Numbered from the stretch's first letter, positions 1 to 5,473 are shown. The stretch: 5,473 nt of DNA from an uncultured bacterium (GCA_937959175.1 CALGAS010000195.1:1-5473), one strand, 5' to 3'. Translations and numbers: made by a program. The notes: generated by a model from the letters alone, not told the origin.

Positions 1-857
1 GAGGACGGACGATTTCGCGCTGCTTGGTTCGGGAGCGTTGGTCCGGCAGCGGGAGAGACAAAGGGAGACTGGCCCTGCGCCATTTCAAAGGCGAGGTCGA
101 AGGCCGGAGATCGCGGCACAGCCCGCCGGACCTCGCCAGGGAGCTCAACGGTTCGCATGGTCATCGGGAGCCGGCTGCCCGAGAGAGGGCGGATGGGAGC
201 CCCGCGGATGGTGGCGGCATCGGCCTGGCGCCGGTCGTCGACCGCGAGCCGCCTGCTGTCGTTGAGTTCCGGGGCGAAAAACGCTTCGGGCTTGCCTGAC
301 GCAGCGGTCTCAGGAATGTCTGAGGCTGGCGGCGTACCGCCGGCCCGGGCAGGAATGGAAACGCCGGAGGCGGGGAGCCGTGATGAGTCGGGGGCGGCAG
401 CCACCGGCTCGCGGGGCCTGGCCTCAGGTGGCTGCAGACGCGTCGCCACCGAACCCGGACTCTGCGGCCGGCCTTCGAGCCAGCGAGAAAAACCGATTCC
501 CGTCAACGTGACGGCGAAGGCGACAGCCACAGCCATGGCGACGCGGAGCGACTCCCTGAACACGGCCGTCGAGCGTTTCGATCGGCTGCGGTCGGCAACA
601 CGTTCCAGAGCGAACTGCCGCGGTCTGGAAGGCGCGAGTCGGGCCAGATCGACCGCCCCGCTGCGGGGCCGGGCTGGCCCGGAGTTGATCGCTTCTCGGA
701 TTCGCGGACCGAGGTCCGGGGACGCAGGCACACGGGCGAGCAACGCGTCAATCGCCGCGTCTTCAAAGAGCGACTCCCGGGTGAGGCCGTCCTCGACGGA
801 GTCGGGAAGCGGCACCTGCCGCAGCGCTGCGTCGAGCCTGCGATCATCGACGGTCAT
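1..857 (-). CDS. Sigma-linked single-span membrane protein, putative anti-sigma factor (3' end outside window)
   Basis: Reading from the ATG at 857-855, the frame stays open for 285 codons to the left edge, so the C-terminus is missing. The start overlaps the sigma factor's end by 14 bases and is preceded by GGGGAGG with a 6-base spacer, which indicates translational coupling. Residues 1-60 are acidic and helical, with two related segments, LDAALRQVP (8-16) and IDALLARVP (36-44). Residues about 70-103 are basic. One hydrophobic segment (about 104-123, VAMAVAVAFAVTLTG) should span the membrane, with the basic part inside. The remainder, about 160 residues, is rich in Pro, Ala and Arg and is probably extracytoplasmic. 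No cysteine is present, so this is not a zinc-type (HxxxCxxC) anti-sigma factor. Gene order and topology suggest control of the adjacent sigma factor. That role is inferred, as I do not recognise a named family. The coding assignment itself is firm. Confidence 0.8.
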   Translation of the reverse strand, partial: MTVDDRRLDAALRQVPLPDSVEDGLTRESLFEDAAIDALLARVPASPDLGPRIREAINSGPARPRSGAVDLARLAPSRPRQFALERVADRSRSKRSTAVFRESLRVAMAVAVAFAVTLTGIGFSRWLEGRPQSPGSVATRLQPPEARPREPVAAAPDSSRLPASGVSIPARAGGTPPASDIPETAASGKPEAFFAPELNDSRRLAVDDRRQADAATIRGAPIRPLSGSRLPMTMRTVELPGEVRRAVPRSPAFDLAFEMAQGQSPFVSPAAGPTLPNQAARNRPS

Positions 858-1413
858 GATCGGCCTCCCCGTCCGCCCGCGTCTCCGAGCCGTGCCGGCC
901 GGGCCGGCCGTCGGAGTCGTTCAGCAGGAACTGCCGCAGCCGGCTGCGGGCCCGGCTGACCCGCGAGAGGACCGTGCCGAGCGGCACACCCTGGAGATCG
1001 GCCGCCTCCTGATGGGTCAGTTCGCCGACGACGACCAGCAGGAGCGTCTCCCGGAGCTCGGCCGGCAGCCGGCCGAGGGCGGCCTGCATCGCTGCGGAGA
1101 GCTCGTCGGCGAAGGGATCGGGGGCCGGTGCCGCCGGCTGGCTGAAATCGCTGCCTGCCGGGAGTTCTCGCGACTCCCGCCGCCGCCAGTGATCGGCGAC
1201 TCGCCGCCTGAGGATCGCCAGGAGCCAGGCCCGCTCGCTGCGAGATTCGTCGTAGAGGTGCCGGCTCATCCAGGCCGAGCGAAACGTGTCTTGGACGACG
1301 TCTTCGGCATCGTGCCGTCTGCCCAGCAAGCGATAGGCGACGCGGTAGAGCACGGCCACGTGGTCGCTCACCCATCGGTCAAACGCTTCTCCGGCCTGGG
1401 ATGAAACGGGCAT
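844..1413 (-). CDS. ECF-type RNA polymerase sigma factor (sigma-70 family)
   Basis: This 189-residue protein has the size and two-domain plan of a group 4 (ECF) sigma factor, which directs RNA polymerase to a dedicated promoter set. Region 2 covers about residues 11-79, with the core-binding signature DAEDVVQDTF (35-44) and a basic, Trp-containing end (RRRVADHWRRR) typical of the -10 recognition helices. An acidic Pro/Ala linker (about 80-104) joins it to region 4 (about 105-163), where LGRLPAELRE leads into a helix-turn-helix (about 133-160, EAADLQGVPLGTVLSRVSRA) for -35 binding. The tail is polar and disordered. The start at 1413 is chosen because homology-like sequence begins just after it. 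An in-frame extension to 1677 would run back into the serA 3' end and is not sigma-like. No clear Shine-Dalgarno precedes it. The overlapping downstream membrane protein is its likely partner. The regulon cannot be told from sequence. Confidence 0.95.
   Translation of the reverse strand: MPVSSQAGEAFDRWVSDHVAVLYRVAYRLLGRRHDAEDVVQDTFRSAWMSRHLYDESRSERAWLLAILRRRVADHWRRRESRELPAGSDFSQPAAPAPDPFADELSAAMQAALGRLPAELRETLLLVVVGELTHQEAADLQGVPLGTVLSRVSRARSRLRQFLLNDSDGRPGRHGSETRADGEADHDRR
864..870 (-). promoter_or_regulatory. Ribosome binding site of the sigma-linked membrane protein
   Basis: GGGGAGG lies 6 bases before the ATG at 857, inside the 3' end of the sigma gene. It decides the start of the membrane protein. 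The next ATG, at 847 in another frame, leads only to a 114-residue basic, low-quality peptide that hits a stop at 503. Confidence 0.7.
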
Positions 1414-1441
1414 GGAAGGAGACCGGATCCCCTGGAGGTGC

Positions 1442-1466
1442 CCGGCAAGGGATGGTGCCCTGCCGG
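1442..1466 (-). other. Imperfect inverted repeat in the serA-sigma gap
   Basis: CCGGCA and TGCCGG pair, then after one bulged A, GGG and CCC pair, around a six-base loop, giving a 9-bp GC-rich stem with one bulge. No T-run follows on the minus strand, so it is not a classical intrinsic terminator of serA. It could be a processing or decay barrier after serA, or lie in the 5' leader of the sigma mRNA. The start codon of the sigma gene is about 29 bases beyond it. Confidence 0.5.
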
Positions 1467-1467
1467 A

Positions 1468-1501
1468 AGAATATTCGCTGGGAAAACCCCCGGTTATTCC
1501 C
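1468..1501 (-). promoter_or_regulatory. Possible promoter of the sigma gene
   Basis: On the minus strand, GGGAATAACC (1501-1492) is followed after 15 bases by the palindrome GAATATTC (1476-1469), which contains a TATTCT hexamer identical to the -10 box proposed for serC. GGAA-type -35 elements are common at ECF-dependent promoters, so self-activation is possible. No good sigma-70 -35 box stands at 16-18 bases. This rests on pattern alone, and the AT-rich patch stands out from GC-rich surroundings. Confidence 0.3.
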
Positions 1502-1528
1502 GCCGTGAGGCGGCCTTCCGTCGCCGGA

Positions 1529-3184
1529 TCAGCCGGCCGGCTTCCGGCCGCTCCCGGACCCGGCAGCGAGCCAGGGGGGCAGCTGGCCGGCCGGCGGCAG
1601 CCGCACCACCCGGGCCGAACGGATGCCGGGGCATTCAAGGACCGTGGCCAACGCCTCGGCCGAGGGTTCCTGGTCAAGATTGAGCACGCCGATCGCGTCG
1701 CCGGATGGCATCGACCGGCCGACCGTCATCTGAGCGATGTTGATGCCGAGTTCGCCGAACACGGTGCCGACCCGGCCGATGATGCCCGGCACGTCCTGGT
1801 GGGTGAAGACGAGGAGGATCCCGTCGAGATAGGCCTCCAGGCGGTGGCCTTCCAGTTGCACCAGCCGGGGCATCGAACGGCCGAAGAGCGTGCCGGCTGC
1901 CCGGTGCATGCGATCGCCCGAGAGCAGGTCGACCGCCACGACCGAACTGAAGGCGCCGGGATCAGTGCGGCTCTGGGCGACCAACTCGATGCCCCGGTCG
2001 CGGAGCAGCACCTCGGCGTTGACGATGTTGACATCCTCGAGCGCTCCTTCGAGCAGACCGGCTGCGAAGGCGGCCGTCACCAGCCGCGTGTTGCGGCCGG
2101 CGATCTCGCCCCGGTAGGCGATCGAGCAGGAGCGGGGCTGGCCGGCGTCGAGCTGGGCCACCAGCAGCCCGAGCCGCCAGGCGAGGTCGAGAAAACCGCG
2201 GACGCCCTCCAGGGCGGCCGGATCGATTGGCGAGGCGTTGACCGCATGGCGAATCGCGCCGGTGGCGAGGAAGTCGACCAGCAGCCCGACACCTTCGACG
2301 GCCACCTGCGACTGGGCTTCCTCGGTGCTCGCCCCGAGGTGCGGAGTCACCAAGACGCCCGGCATGCCGAACAGCGGGCTGTCGGTGCAGGGCTCGTTTT
2401 CGAAGACATCGAGGGCGACGCCCCCGATGATGCCACGTTCGAGCCCGGCCACGAGGGCCTGCTCGTCGTAGATGCCGCCGCGAGCGCAGTTGATCAGCCG
2501 AACGCCCGGCTTGAGGAGCTCGAGTTCGGCCATCCCGACAAGGTGCCGCGTCTCGTCGGTCAGCGGGGTATGGACGGTCAGGTAGTCGACGTGGGGCAGC
2601 ATCGCGGGAACCGTCTCGCAGAGCTCGATGCCCAGCTCGGTGGCTCGGTCGGGCGAGAGGAACGGATCGAAGCCGAGCACCCGCATGTCGAAGGCCCGGG
2701 CCCGGGCTGCGACCGCCTGGCCGATCCGACCGAGGCCGACGATCCCCAGGACCTTGCCGGCGAGCTGGCTGCCCATGAACTTCTTGCGGTCCCAGGCATG
2801 GGCCTTGAGGCTGGCGTCAGCCGCGGCGACGTTGCGGGAGAGCCCCAGCAAGAGGGCGAAGGCATGCTCCGCCGTGCTGACGGTATTGCCGGCAGGCGTG
2901 TTCATGACCACGATCCCCTGCCGGGTGGCCGCCTCCTTGTCGATGTTGTCGGTGCCGACACCGGCCCGCACGATCGCCCGCAGCCGGGTGTTGCCCGTCA
3001 GCGAGTCGGCCGTGATCTTCACGCCGCTGCGGCAGATCGCCCCGTCGTGCTTCGCCAATGCCTCCCGAAGGGCGTCACCCGCCAGGCCCGTGGCCACCTC
3101 GTAGGTGATGCCTTGGCGGGCCGCCTCGTCCAGGAGGGCGATGCCGTCGGGGCTGATCGTGTCGAGGACGATGATCGAGGGCAT
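1529..3184 (-). CDS. serA: D-3-phosphoglycerate dehydrogenase (full-length type with ASB and ACT domains)
   Basis: SerA catalyses NAD-dependent oxidation of 3-phosphoglycerate to 3-phosphohydroxypyruvate, the entry step of serine synthesis, in the cytoplasm. The 551-residue product shows the substrate-binding half (about 1-98 and 285-315, with RAGVGTDNID at 73-82), the Rossmann NAD domain (GLGRIG around 150-155, with Asp173 at the end of the second strand, pointing to NAD over NADP), and the catalytic set Arg235 (NCARGG), Glu264 (ENEP) and His282 (TPHLGAST). An intervening allosteric-substrate-binding domain (about 320-450) and a C-terminal ACT domain (about 457-529, starting DGILLVFTHQDVPGIIG) follow, so serine feedback is plausible. 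About 22 extra residues, rich in Pro, Gly and Ala, follow the ACT domain, which makes it slightly longer than the usual 525-530. AAGGAG lies 11 bases before the ATG. serC ends 37 bases upstream, and that gap holds a small 5-bp hairpin (3205-3220). The two genes form an operon. Confidence 0.97.
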   Translation of the reverse strand: MPSIIVLDTISPDGIALLDEAARQGITYEVATGLAGDALREALAKHDGAICRSGVKITADSLTGNTRLRAIVRAGVGTDNIDKEAATRQGIVVMNTPAGNTVSTAEHAFALLLGLSRNVAAADASLKAHAWDRKKFMGSQLAGKVLGIVGLGRIGQAVAARARAFDMRVLGFDPFLSPDRATELGIELCETVPAMLPHVDYLTVHTPLTDETRHLVGMAELELLKPGVRLINCARGGIYDEQALVAGLERGIIGGVALDVFENEPCTDSPLFGMPGVLVTPHLGASTEEAQSQVAVEGVGLLVDFLATGAIRHAVNASPIDPAALEGVRGFLDLAWRLGLLVAQLDAGQPRSCSIAYRGEIAGRNTRLVTAAFAAGLLEGALEDVNIVNAEVLLRDRGIELVAQSRTDPGAFSSVVAVDLLSGDRMHRAAGTLFGRSMPRLVQLEGHRLEAYLDGILLVFTHQDVPGIIGRVGTVFGELGINIAQMTVGRSMPSGDAIGVLNLDQEPSAEALATVLECPGIRSARVVRLPPAGQLPPWLAAGSGSGRKPAG

Positions 3185-3221
3185 GGGATGAATGGCTCCT
3201 TGGGGCCGCCGTCATGCGGCG

Positions 3222-4340
3222 TCAGCGGGATGCGCCGGCCCGCGTGGCGGAGGCCGACTCCATGAAGGCGAGCATGTGATCCCGGAGGGCCTCGACACCG
3301 GCCACCGGCATGGCGTTGTAGATGCTCGCCCGAATTCCGCCCACCGAGCGATGTCCCTTGAGATCGGTCAGGCCCTGGGTCGCGGCCGTGGCAAGGAACT
3401 CCTTTTCCAGCTGCTCGTCCGGGAGCCGGAAGGTGACGTTCATCGCTGAGCGACATTCGGGCCGGGCATGGCCGGCGTAAAAGCCTCCTGAGGCATCGAG
3501 GACGTCGTAAAGGAGCTTGGCCTTGGCGGCGTTGTGGCGAGCCATCGCTTCCAGCCCGCCGATCTCATCCCGGATCCACTGGCAGATCAGCCCCAGCACG
3601 TAGATCGCGAACACTGGCGGCGTGTTGGACCGCGACCCGCCCTTCACATAGGCCCGATAGTCGAGCATCTTCGGAAGCTCATCCCGCGACCGCTCGAGCA
3701 GGTCACGGCGAATCACGGCGACGGTCACCCCGGCGATGCCGGCGTTCTTCTGGGCACAAGCGTAGACGAGCCCGTATCGGGAGACGTCGATCGGGCGCGA
3801 GAGAAAGTCGCTCGAAGAGTCGCAGACCAGCGGCACGTCGCCGACGTCTGGCTCAGTCTGCCATTGCACGCCCTGAATCGTCTCGTTGCTCGTGACGTGG
3901 ACGTAGGCCGCCTGCGGCGAGTGGCTGACGTCGCCGGGCTGCGGAAGCCGATCGTAAGAAGAATCGGCACCGTCCCAGGCGACATGCACCGCGCCTTCCC
4001 GGCGGGCTTCCTTGACCGCGTTGACCCCCCATGAGCCGGTCACGAGGTAATCGGCCGGCTCCTCGCGGCCCCGCAGGAGGTTCATCGGAACCATCGAAAA
4101 CTGCAGGCTGGCACCGCCCTGCAGGAACACGATCTCATGGTCGGCTCCCACGCTCAGCAGGTCGCGGAGCCCGACGAGAGTCTCCTCGAGGATTCGGTCG
4201 AAGGCCGGGCTGCGGTGGCTGATTTCGAGGACCGAACTGCCGACCCCGGGCAGGCAGAGCAACTCTTCCCGCGCCCGCTCCAGTACAGGGAGGGGCAGCA
4301 CCGCCGGACCGGCGGAAAAATTGAAGACGCGGTCGGGCAT
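3222..4340 (-). CDS. serC: Phosphoserine aminotransferase
   Basis: SerC is a PLP-dependent class V aminotransferase converting 3-phosphohydroxypyruvate and glutamate to 3-phosphoserine and 2-oxoglutarate; the same enzyme acts in pyridoxal phosphate synthesis in some bacteria. The 372-residue product has the expected family length. It opens with the family start FNFSAGPAVLP, followed by SHRSPAF (substrate-binding His41, Arg42), GGAS (75-78, phosphate of PLP), Trp104, Asp174 (pyridine nitrogen), and the Schiff-base lysine Lys198 in AQKNAG. Ser-Asn-Thr (238-240) and the GHRSVGGIRASIYNA segment (329-343) close the active site. The start at 4340 is set by the conserved N-terminus. The frame is open upstream to 4661, but that stretch lies over the TPR gene and is not SerC-like. 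No strong Shine-Dalgarno is visible. It is the first gene of the serC-serA unit, whose promoter overlaps the end of the preceding gene. Confidence 0.97.
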   Translation of the reverse strand: MPDRVFNFSAGPAVLPLPVLERAREELLCLPGVGSSVLEISHRSPAFDRILEETLVGLRDLLSVGADHEIVFLQGGASLQFSMVPMNLLRGREEPADYLVTGSWGVNAVKEARREGAVHVAWDGADSSYDRLPQPGDVSHSPQAAYVHVTSNETIQGVQWQTEPDVGDVPLVCDSSSDFLSRPIDVSRYGLVYACAQKNAGIAGVTVAVIRRDLLERSRDELPKMLDYRAYVKGGSRSNTPPVFAIYVLGLICQWIRDEIGGLEAMARHNAAKAKLLYDVLDASGGFYAGHARPECRSAMNVTFRLPDEQLEKEFLATAATQGLTDLKGHRSVGGIRASIYNAMPVAGVEALRDHMLAFMESASATRAGASR

Positions 4341-4359
4341 CGCAGGGCACCGAGGACCG

Positions 4360-4392
4360 AAAAACCAGCCCGCAGAATAGGTGTCGGCCCGG
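4360..4392 (-). terminator. Weak candidate terminator after the TPR gene
   Basis: CCGGGCC (4392-4386) can pair with GGGCTGG (4371-4365) with one G-G mismatch and one G-U pair around a 14-base loop, directly followed by TTTTT (4364-4360). The T-run is the best in the window, but the stem is weak. It overlaps the -10 box and likely start site of the serC promoter, so read-through from the TPR gene into serC cannot be excluded. Confidence 0.25.
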
Positions 4393-4402
4393 AGACGGTC
4401 AA
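4374..4402 (-). promoter_or_regulatory. Sigma-70-type promoter of serC-serA
   Basis: On the minus strand, TTGACC (4402-4397, 5 of 6 to consensus) and TATTCT (4379-4374, 4 of 6) are separated by exactly 17 bases. Transcription would begin near 4367, giving a leader of about 27 bases before the serC ATG. The -35 box includes the TGA stop of the TPR gene. Agreement with the housekeeping consensus is good for such GC-rich DNA, but it is not experimentally shown. Confidence 0.6.
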
Positions 4403-5121
4403 CGCCCGGGCCCTGTCGGCGTTCCTGGGGCGACCCCTGCCGGTGGCGGAGCGGCGGACGGGGGTACCGCGGCGGTCCGCACACCATCGGGCTGCGATGC
4501 CGAGAGCGTCGCCACTCGCGCCGCCACCGCCGGCTGGCCAGGATCGATGGCCAGGGCGCGGGTGTAGTTGGCCACGGCCTGCGACGTGTCGCCCGAGGCC
4601 TCCCGCAACTGGCCCAGAGCCACCAGCGCCCGGGCGTTGTTGGGATCGATCGCCAGGGCATCGATCAGTTGATTTTCCGCCTCATGGACATCGCCGTGCT
4701 CCTCGGCGAGCCGGGCCAGTTCGATGTGGGGCTGGGCGTTGCCCGGCCGGGCTGCCGCCCAGCCCTGAAGATTGGCCACCGCCTCCTGCCCCCGGCCGTC
4801 TTCGACGAGGAGGACCGCCAGGGCCCGCTGGCAGGCGACATGGTCGGGATTGCGGGCCAGGCAGAGGTGGTAGTACTGCTCGGCCACCTCCCGATCGGCC
4901 TCGTTGCCGAACACCTTCGCCTGCTGATGGTAGGTCGCCCCGAGGTTGTAGAAGCAGTCGGGATTGCCGGGCTGGCGGGCCAACGCCTCCTGGAAGTGAT
5001 TGACCGCCCCCAGGTAGTTGCCCTGCTGATAGAGCTGCACCCCCTGGGCGGTGTCGTCCCGGCCCATCCGGCCGCAGCCGAGGGATGCAAGCACGAGCAG
5101 GATGACCGGGCAGAAACGCAC
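4399..5121 (-). CDS. Tetratricopeptide-repeat lipoprotein
   Basis: Starting at the GTG at 5121, the product has 240 residues. It begins with a short signal peptide (Arg2, then hydrophobic 4-15) ending in LASLGC, so Cys16 may be lipidated. The Ser at -3 makes the lipobox imperfect. Five tetratricopeptide units follow: about 25-58 (YQQGNYLGAVNHFQEAL), 59-94 (with extra residues around 70-77), about 97-130, 131-164 and 165-199 (the last two each with ALAIDP). The C-terminal 40 residues are rich in Pro, Ala and Gly and probably disordered. TPR arrays bind other proteins, so an envelope scaffolding role is likely, but no partner is evident. GGAGAAGG lies 7 bases before the GTG. The frame continues to an ATG at 5274, but the 51 added residues are Arg/Pro-rich repeat-derived sequence that would bury the signal peptide. 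It ends 58 bases before serC. Confidence 0.85.
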   Translation of the reverse strand: MRFCPVILLVLASLGCGRMGRDDTAQGVQLYQQGNYLGAVNHFQEALARQPGNPDCFYNLGATYHQQAKVFGNEADREVAEQYYHLCLARNPDHVACQRALAVLLVEDGRGQEAVANLQGWAAARPGNAQPHIELARLAEEHGDVHEAENQLIDALAIDPNNARALVALGQLREASGDTSQAVANYTRALAIDPGQPAVAARVATLSASQPDGVRTAAVPPSAAPPPAGVAPGTPTGPGR

Positions 5122-5128
5122 GCGCAGA

Positions 5129-5136
5129 CCTTCTCC
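5129..5136 (-). promoter_or_regulatory. Ribosome binding site deciding the TPR lipoprotein start
   Basis: GGAGAAGG stands 7 bases before GTG 5121 and is the strongest Shine-Dalgarno site around. It places the start immediately before the signal peptide and argues against the upstream in-frame ATG at 5274. Confidence 0.65.
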
Positions 5137-5147
5137 AGGGGGGCGGG

Positions 5148-5177
5148 AAGGTAGCCGGACGGGCCACGGCACGGCAA
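5148..5177 (-). promoter_or_regulatory. Weak promoter-like pair upstream of the TPR gene
   Basis: TTGCCG (5177-5172, 4 of 6 to consensus) and TACCTT (5153-5148, 3 of 6) are 18 bases apart, upstream of the ribosome binding site. It is the best candidate I find for the TPR gene between the repeats and the start codon, but the match is poor. Confidence 0.15.
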
Positions 5178-5193
5178 GACCGGCCTTTCGCAG

Positions 5194-5294
5194 GCTTCGG
5201 GGTGAGCCCGTGCCATCTCGCCGGACGCTTGTTACGGGTTCACCTCGCGCAAGCTCGGGGCGGGCCCGTGCCATCTCGCCGGACGCTCGCTACG
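5194..5294. repeat. Direct repeat pair with a 24-base identical core
   Basis: Copy 1 at 5194-5236 and copy 2 at 5253-5294 share an identical core at 5206-5229 and 5264-5287 (beginning GCCCGTGCCATCTCGCC), 58 bases apart. Flanks also match with a few changes (GCTTCGGGGTGA versus GCTCGGGGCGG on the left, TGTTACG versus CGCTACG on the right). On the minus strand each copy begins an ATGGCACGGGC word that creates false start codons. Confidence 0.85.
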
Positions 5295-5388
5295 AGCATC
5301 CTGCTCTCCGCTCGCTCGATGCTGGCTCGCTCTCGGCATCCCTGCCTTCGCTTCGCCAGCAACGCCGGCTCGATTGGCACGGGCCCAC
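5260..5388. repeat. Inverted copies of the GGGCCCGTGCCA repeat
   Basis: GCGGGCCCGTGCCA at 5260-5273 is matched in reverse by TGGCACGGGCCCAC at 5375-5388. Similarity continues outward: GGGTTC and CGGGG-type words occur in order on both flanks, with extra bases on the left. The two arms could pair across about 100 bases, enclosing the degenerate tandem units. The layout resembles a small non-coding mobile or REP-like cluster. No transposase is present. Confidence 0.65.
5285..5356. repeat. Two degenerate 31-32 base units at a 40-base period
   Basis: Units at 5285-5315 and 5325-5356 both start with GCTCGCT, carry GCATCC followed by TGC in the middle, and end in a CGCTCGC or CGCTTCGC word, with a nine-base spacer. 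By eye about two thirds of positions agree. The unit has no coding character. Confidence 0.5.
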
Positions 5389-5422
5389 CCCTCGCGAACC
5401 CGGATTCCGTGTGTCCTCGCGT

Positions 5423-5473
5423 TGGAAAAGGGTACAGGCACCTCGCTTCGCTCGGAGCCAGTCCCCTTTTCCA
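5423..5473. repeat. REP-like imperfect palindrome (hairpin)
   Basis: Arms 5423-5442 and 5454-5473 are 20 bases each and reverse-complementary at 17 positions, with mismatches at arm positions 11, 14 and 18, around an 11-base loop (TCGCTTCGCTC). The outer part is TGGAAAAGGG and its complement. Size and form fit the REP/RAYT-type hairpins spread through many bacterial genomes. The window ends exactly at the arm, so the element could extend further. It could also act as a transcript end for a gene lying to the right. Confidence 0.75.

Larger units (their letters stand above)
5122..5473. other. Gene-free repeat region at the right edge
   Basis: About 350 bases without a believable gene. The open frames here (for example minus 5441-5232) are Arg/Ala-rich and built from the repeats. 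The stretch contains a direct repeat, an inverted copy of its core, a pair of degenerate 31-32 base units full of GCTCGC-type words, and a terminal hairpin, listed separately. The leader of the TPR gene occupies roughly the first 70 bases. Confidence 0.7.

Noticed and set aside
503..847. 114-codon minus-strand frame after the sigma gene
   Set aside because: It is a +1 shadow of the longer frame starting at 857, which has the ribosome binding site, acidic helices and a membrane segment. The shadow is a basic Ser/Arg-rich peptide.
157..1404. 415-codon open frame on the plus strand
   Set aside because: Antisense to the sigma factor and its membrane partner, with low-complexity Arg/Ala/Gly composition. 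The minus strand carries clear protein signatures.
1414..1677. Upstream extension of the sigma factor frame
   Set aside because: It runs into the serA 3' end, is Pro/Arg/Gly-rich and bears no resemblance to sigma region 2.
1412..3265. 617-codon open frame on the plus strand
   Set aside because: It lies antisense to serA, whose catalytic motifs are intact. The product has no recognisable domain, and its length follows from high third-position GC.
4341..4661. Upstream extension of the serC frame
   Set aside because: It covers the TPR gene's coding sequence in another frame and is Arg/Pro-rich. SerC proteins begin at the FNFSAGPA segment right after 4340.
5194..5294. Possible CRISPR array
   Set aside because: Only two direct copies, imperfect at the flanks, with a third in inverted orientation and no cas gene. 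This is a dispersed-type repeat, not an array.
5232..5441. 69-codon minus-strand frame near the right edge
   Set aside because: It is composed of the repeats and part of the terminal hairpin, with no ribosome binding site or domain-like sequence.

Overview
The window reads as one direction only: every supported gene lies on the minus strand, in the transcription order TPR lipoprotein, serC, serA, ECF-type sigma factor, sigma-linked membrane protein. The DNA is GC-rich (estimated by eye at about two thirds G+C), so almost every gene casts long open shadow frames on both strands. The style of the sigma factor and its cysteine-free membrane partner, weak or absent Shine-Dalgarno sites before some genes, and the hairpin repeats suggest a planctomycete. 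That is an inference from general resemblance, not a database result.

From the right edge: 5122-5473 holds no convincing gene. It carries a 51-base REP-like hairpin at the very end, three copies of a GGGCCCGTGCCA-type repeat (two direct, one inverted) and a pair of degenerate 31-32 base units. Next is a tetratricopeptide-repeat lipoprotein (5121-4399), best started at a GTG with a strong ribosome binding site rather than at an ATG further upstream that lies in the repeat. A good sigma-70-type promoter (TTGACC, 17 bases, TATTCT) overlaps its stop codon and should drive serC (4340-3222) and serA (3184-1529), separated by 37 bases. SerA oxidises 3-phosphoglycerate and SerC transaminates the product, so this pair makes phosphoserine, the first two steps of serine synthesis. 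The phosphatase SerB is not in the window.

After a 115-base gap with a hairpin and a possible promoter comes a 189-residue ECF-type sigma factor (1413-844). Its stop overlaps by 14 bases the start of another gene (857 to beyond the left edge), which stays open for 285 codons and encodes a single-span membrane protein with a short cytoplasmic N-terminal part and a Pro/Ala/Arg-rich outer part. Position and topology suggest it is the anti-sigma factor or regulator, but it has no cysteine and so no zinc anti-sigma motif. I see no RNA gene, CRISPR array or transposase gene. The most notable items are this unclassified sigma partner and the repeat-rich right edge.
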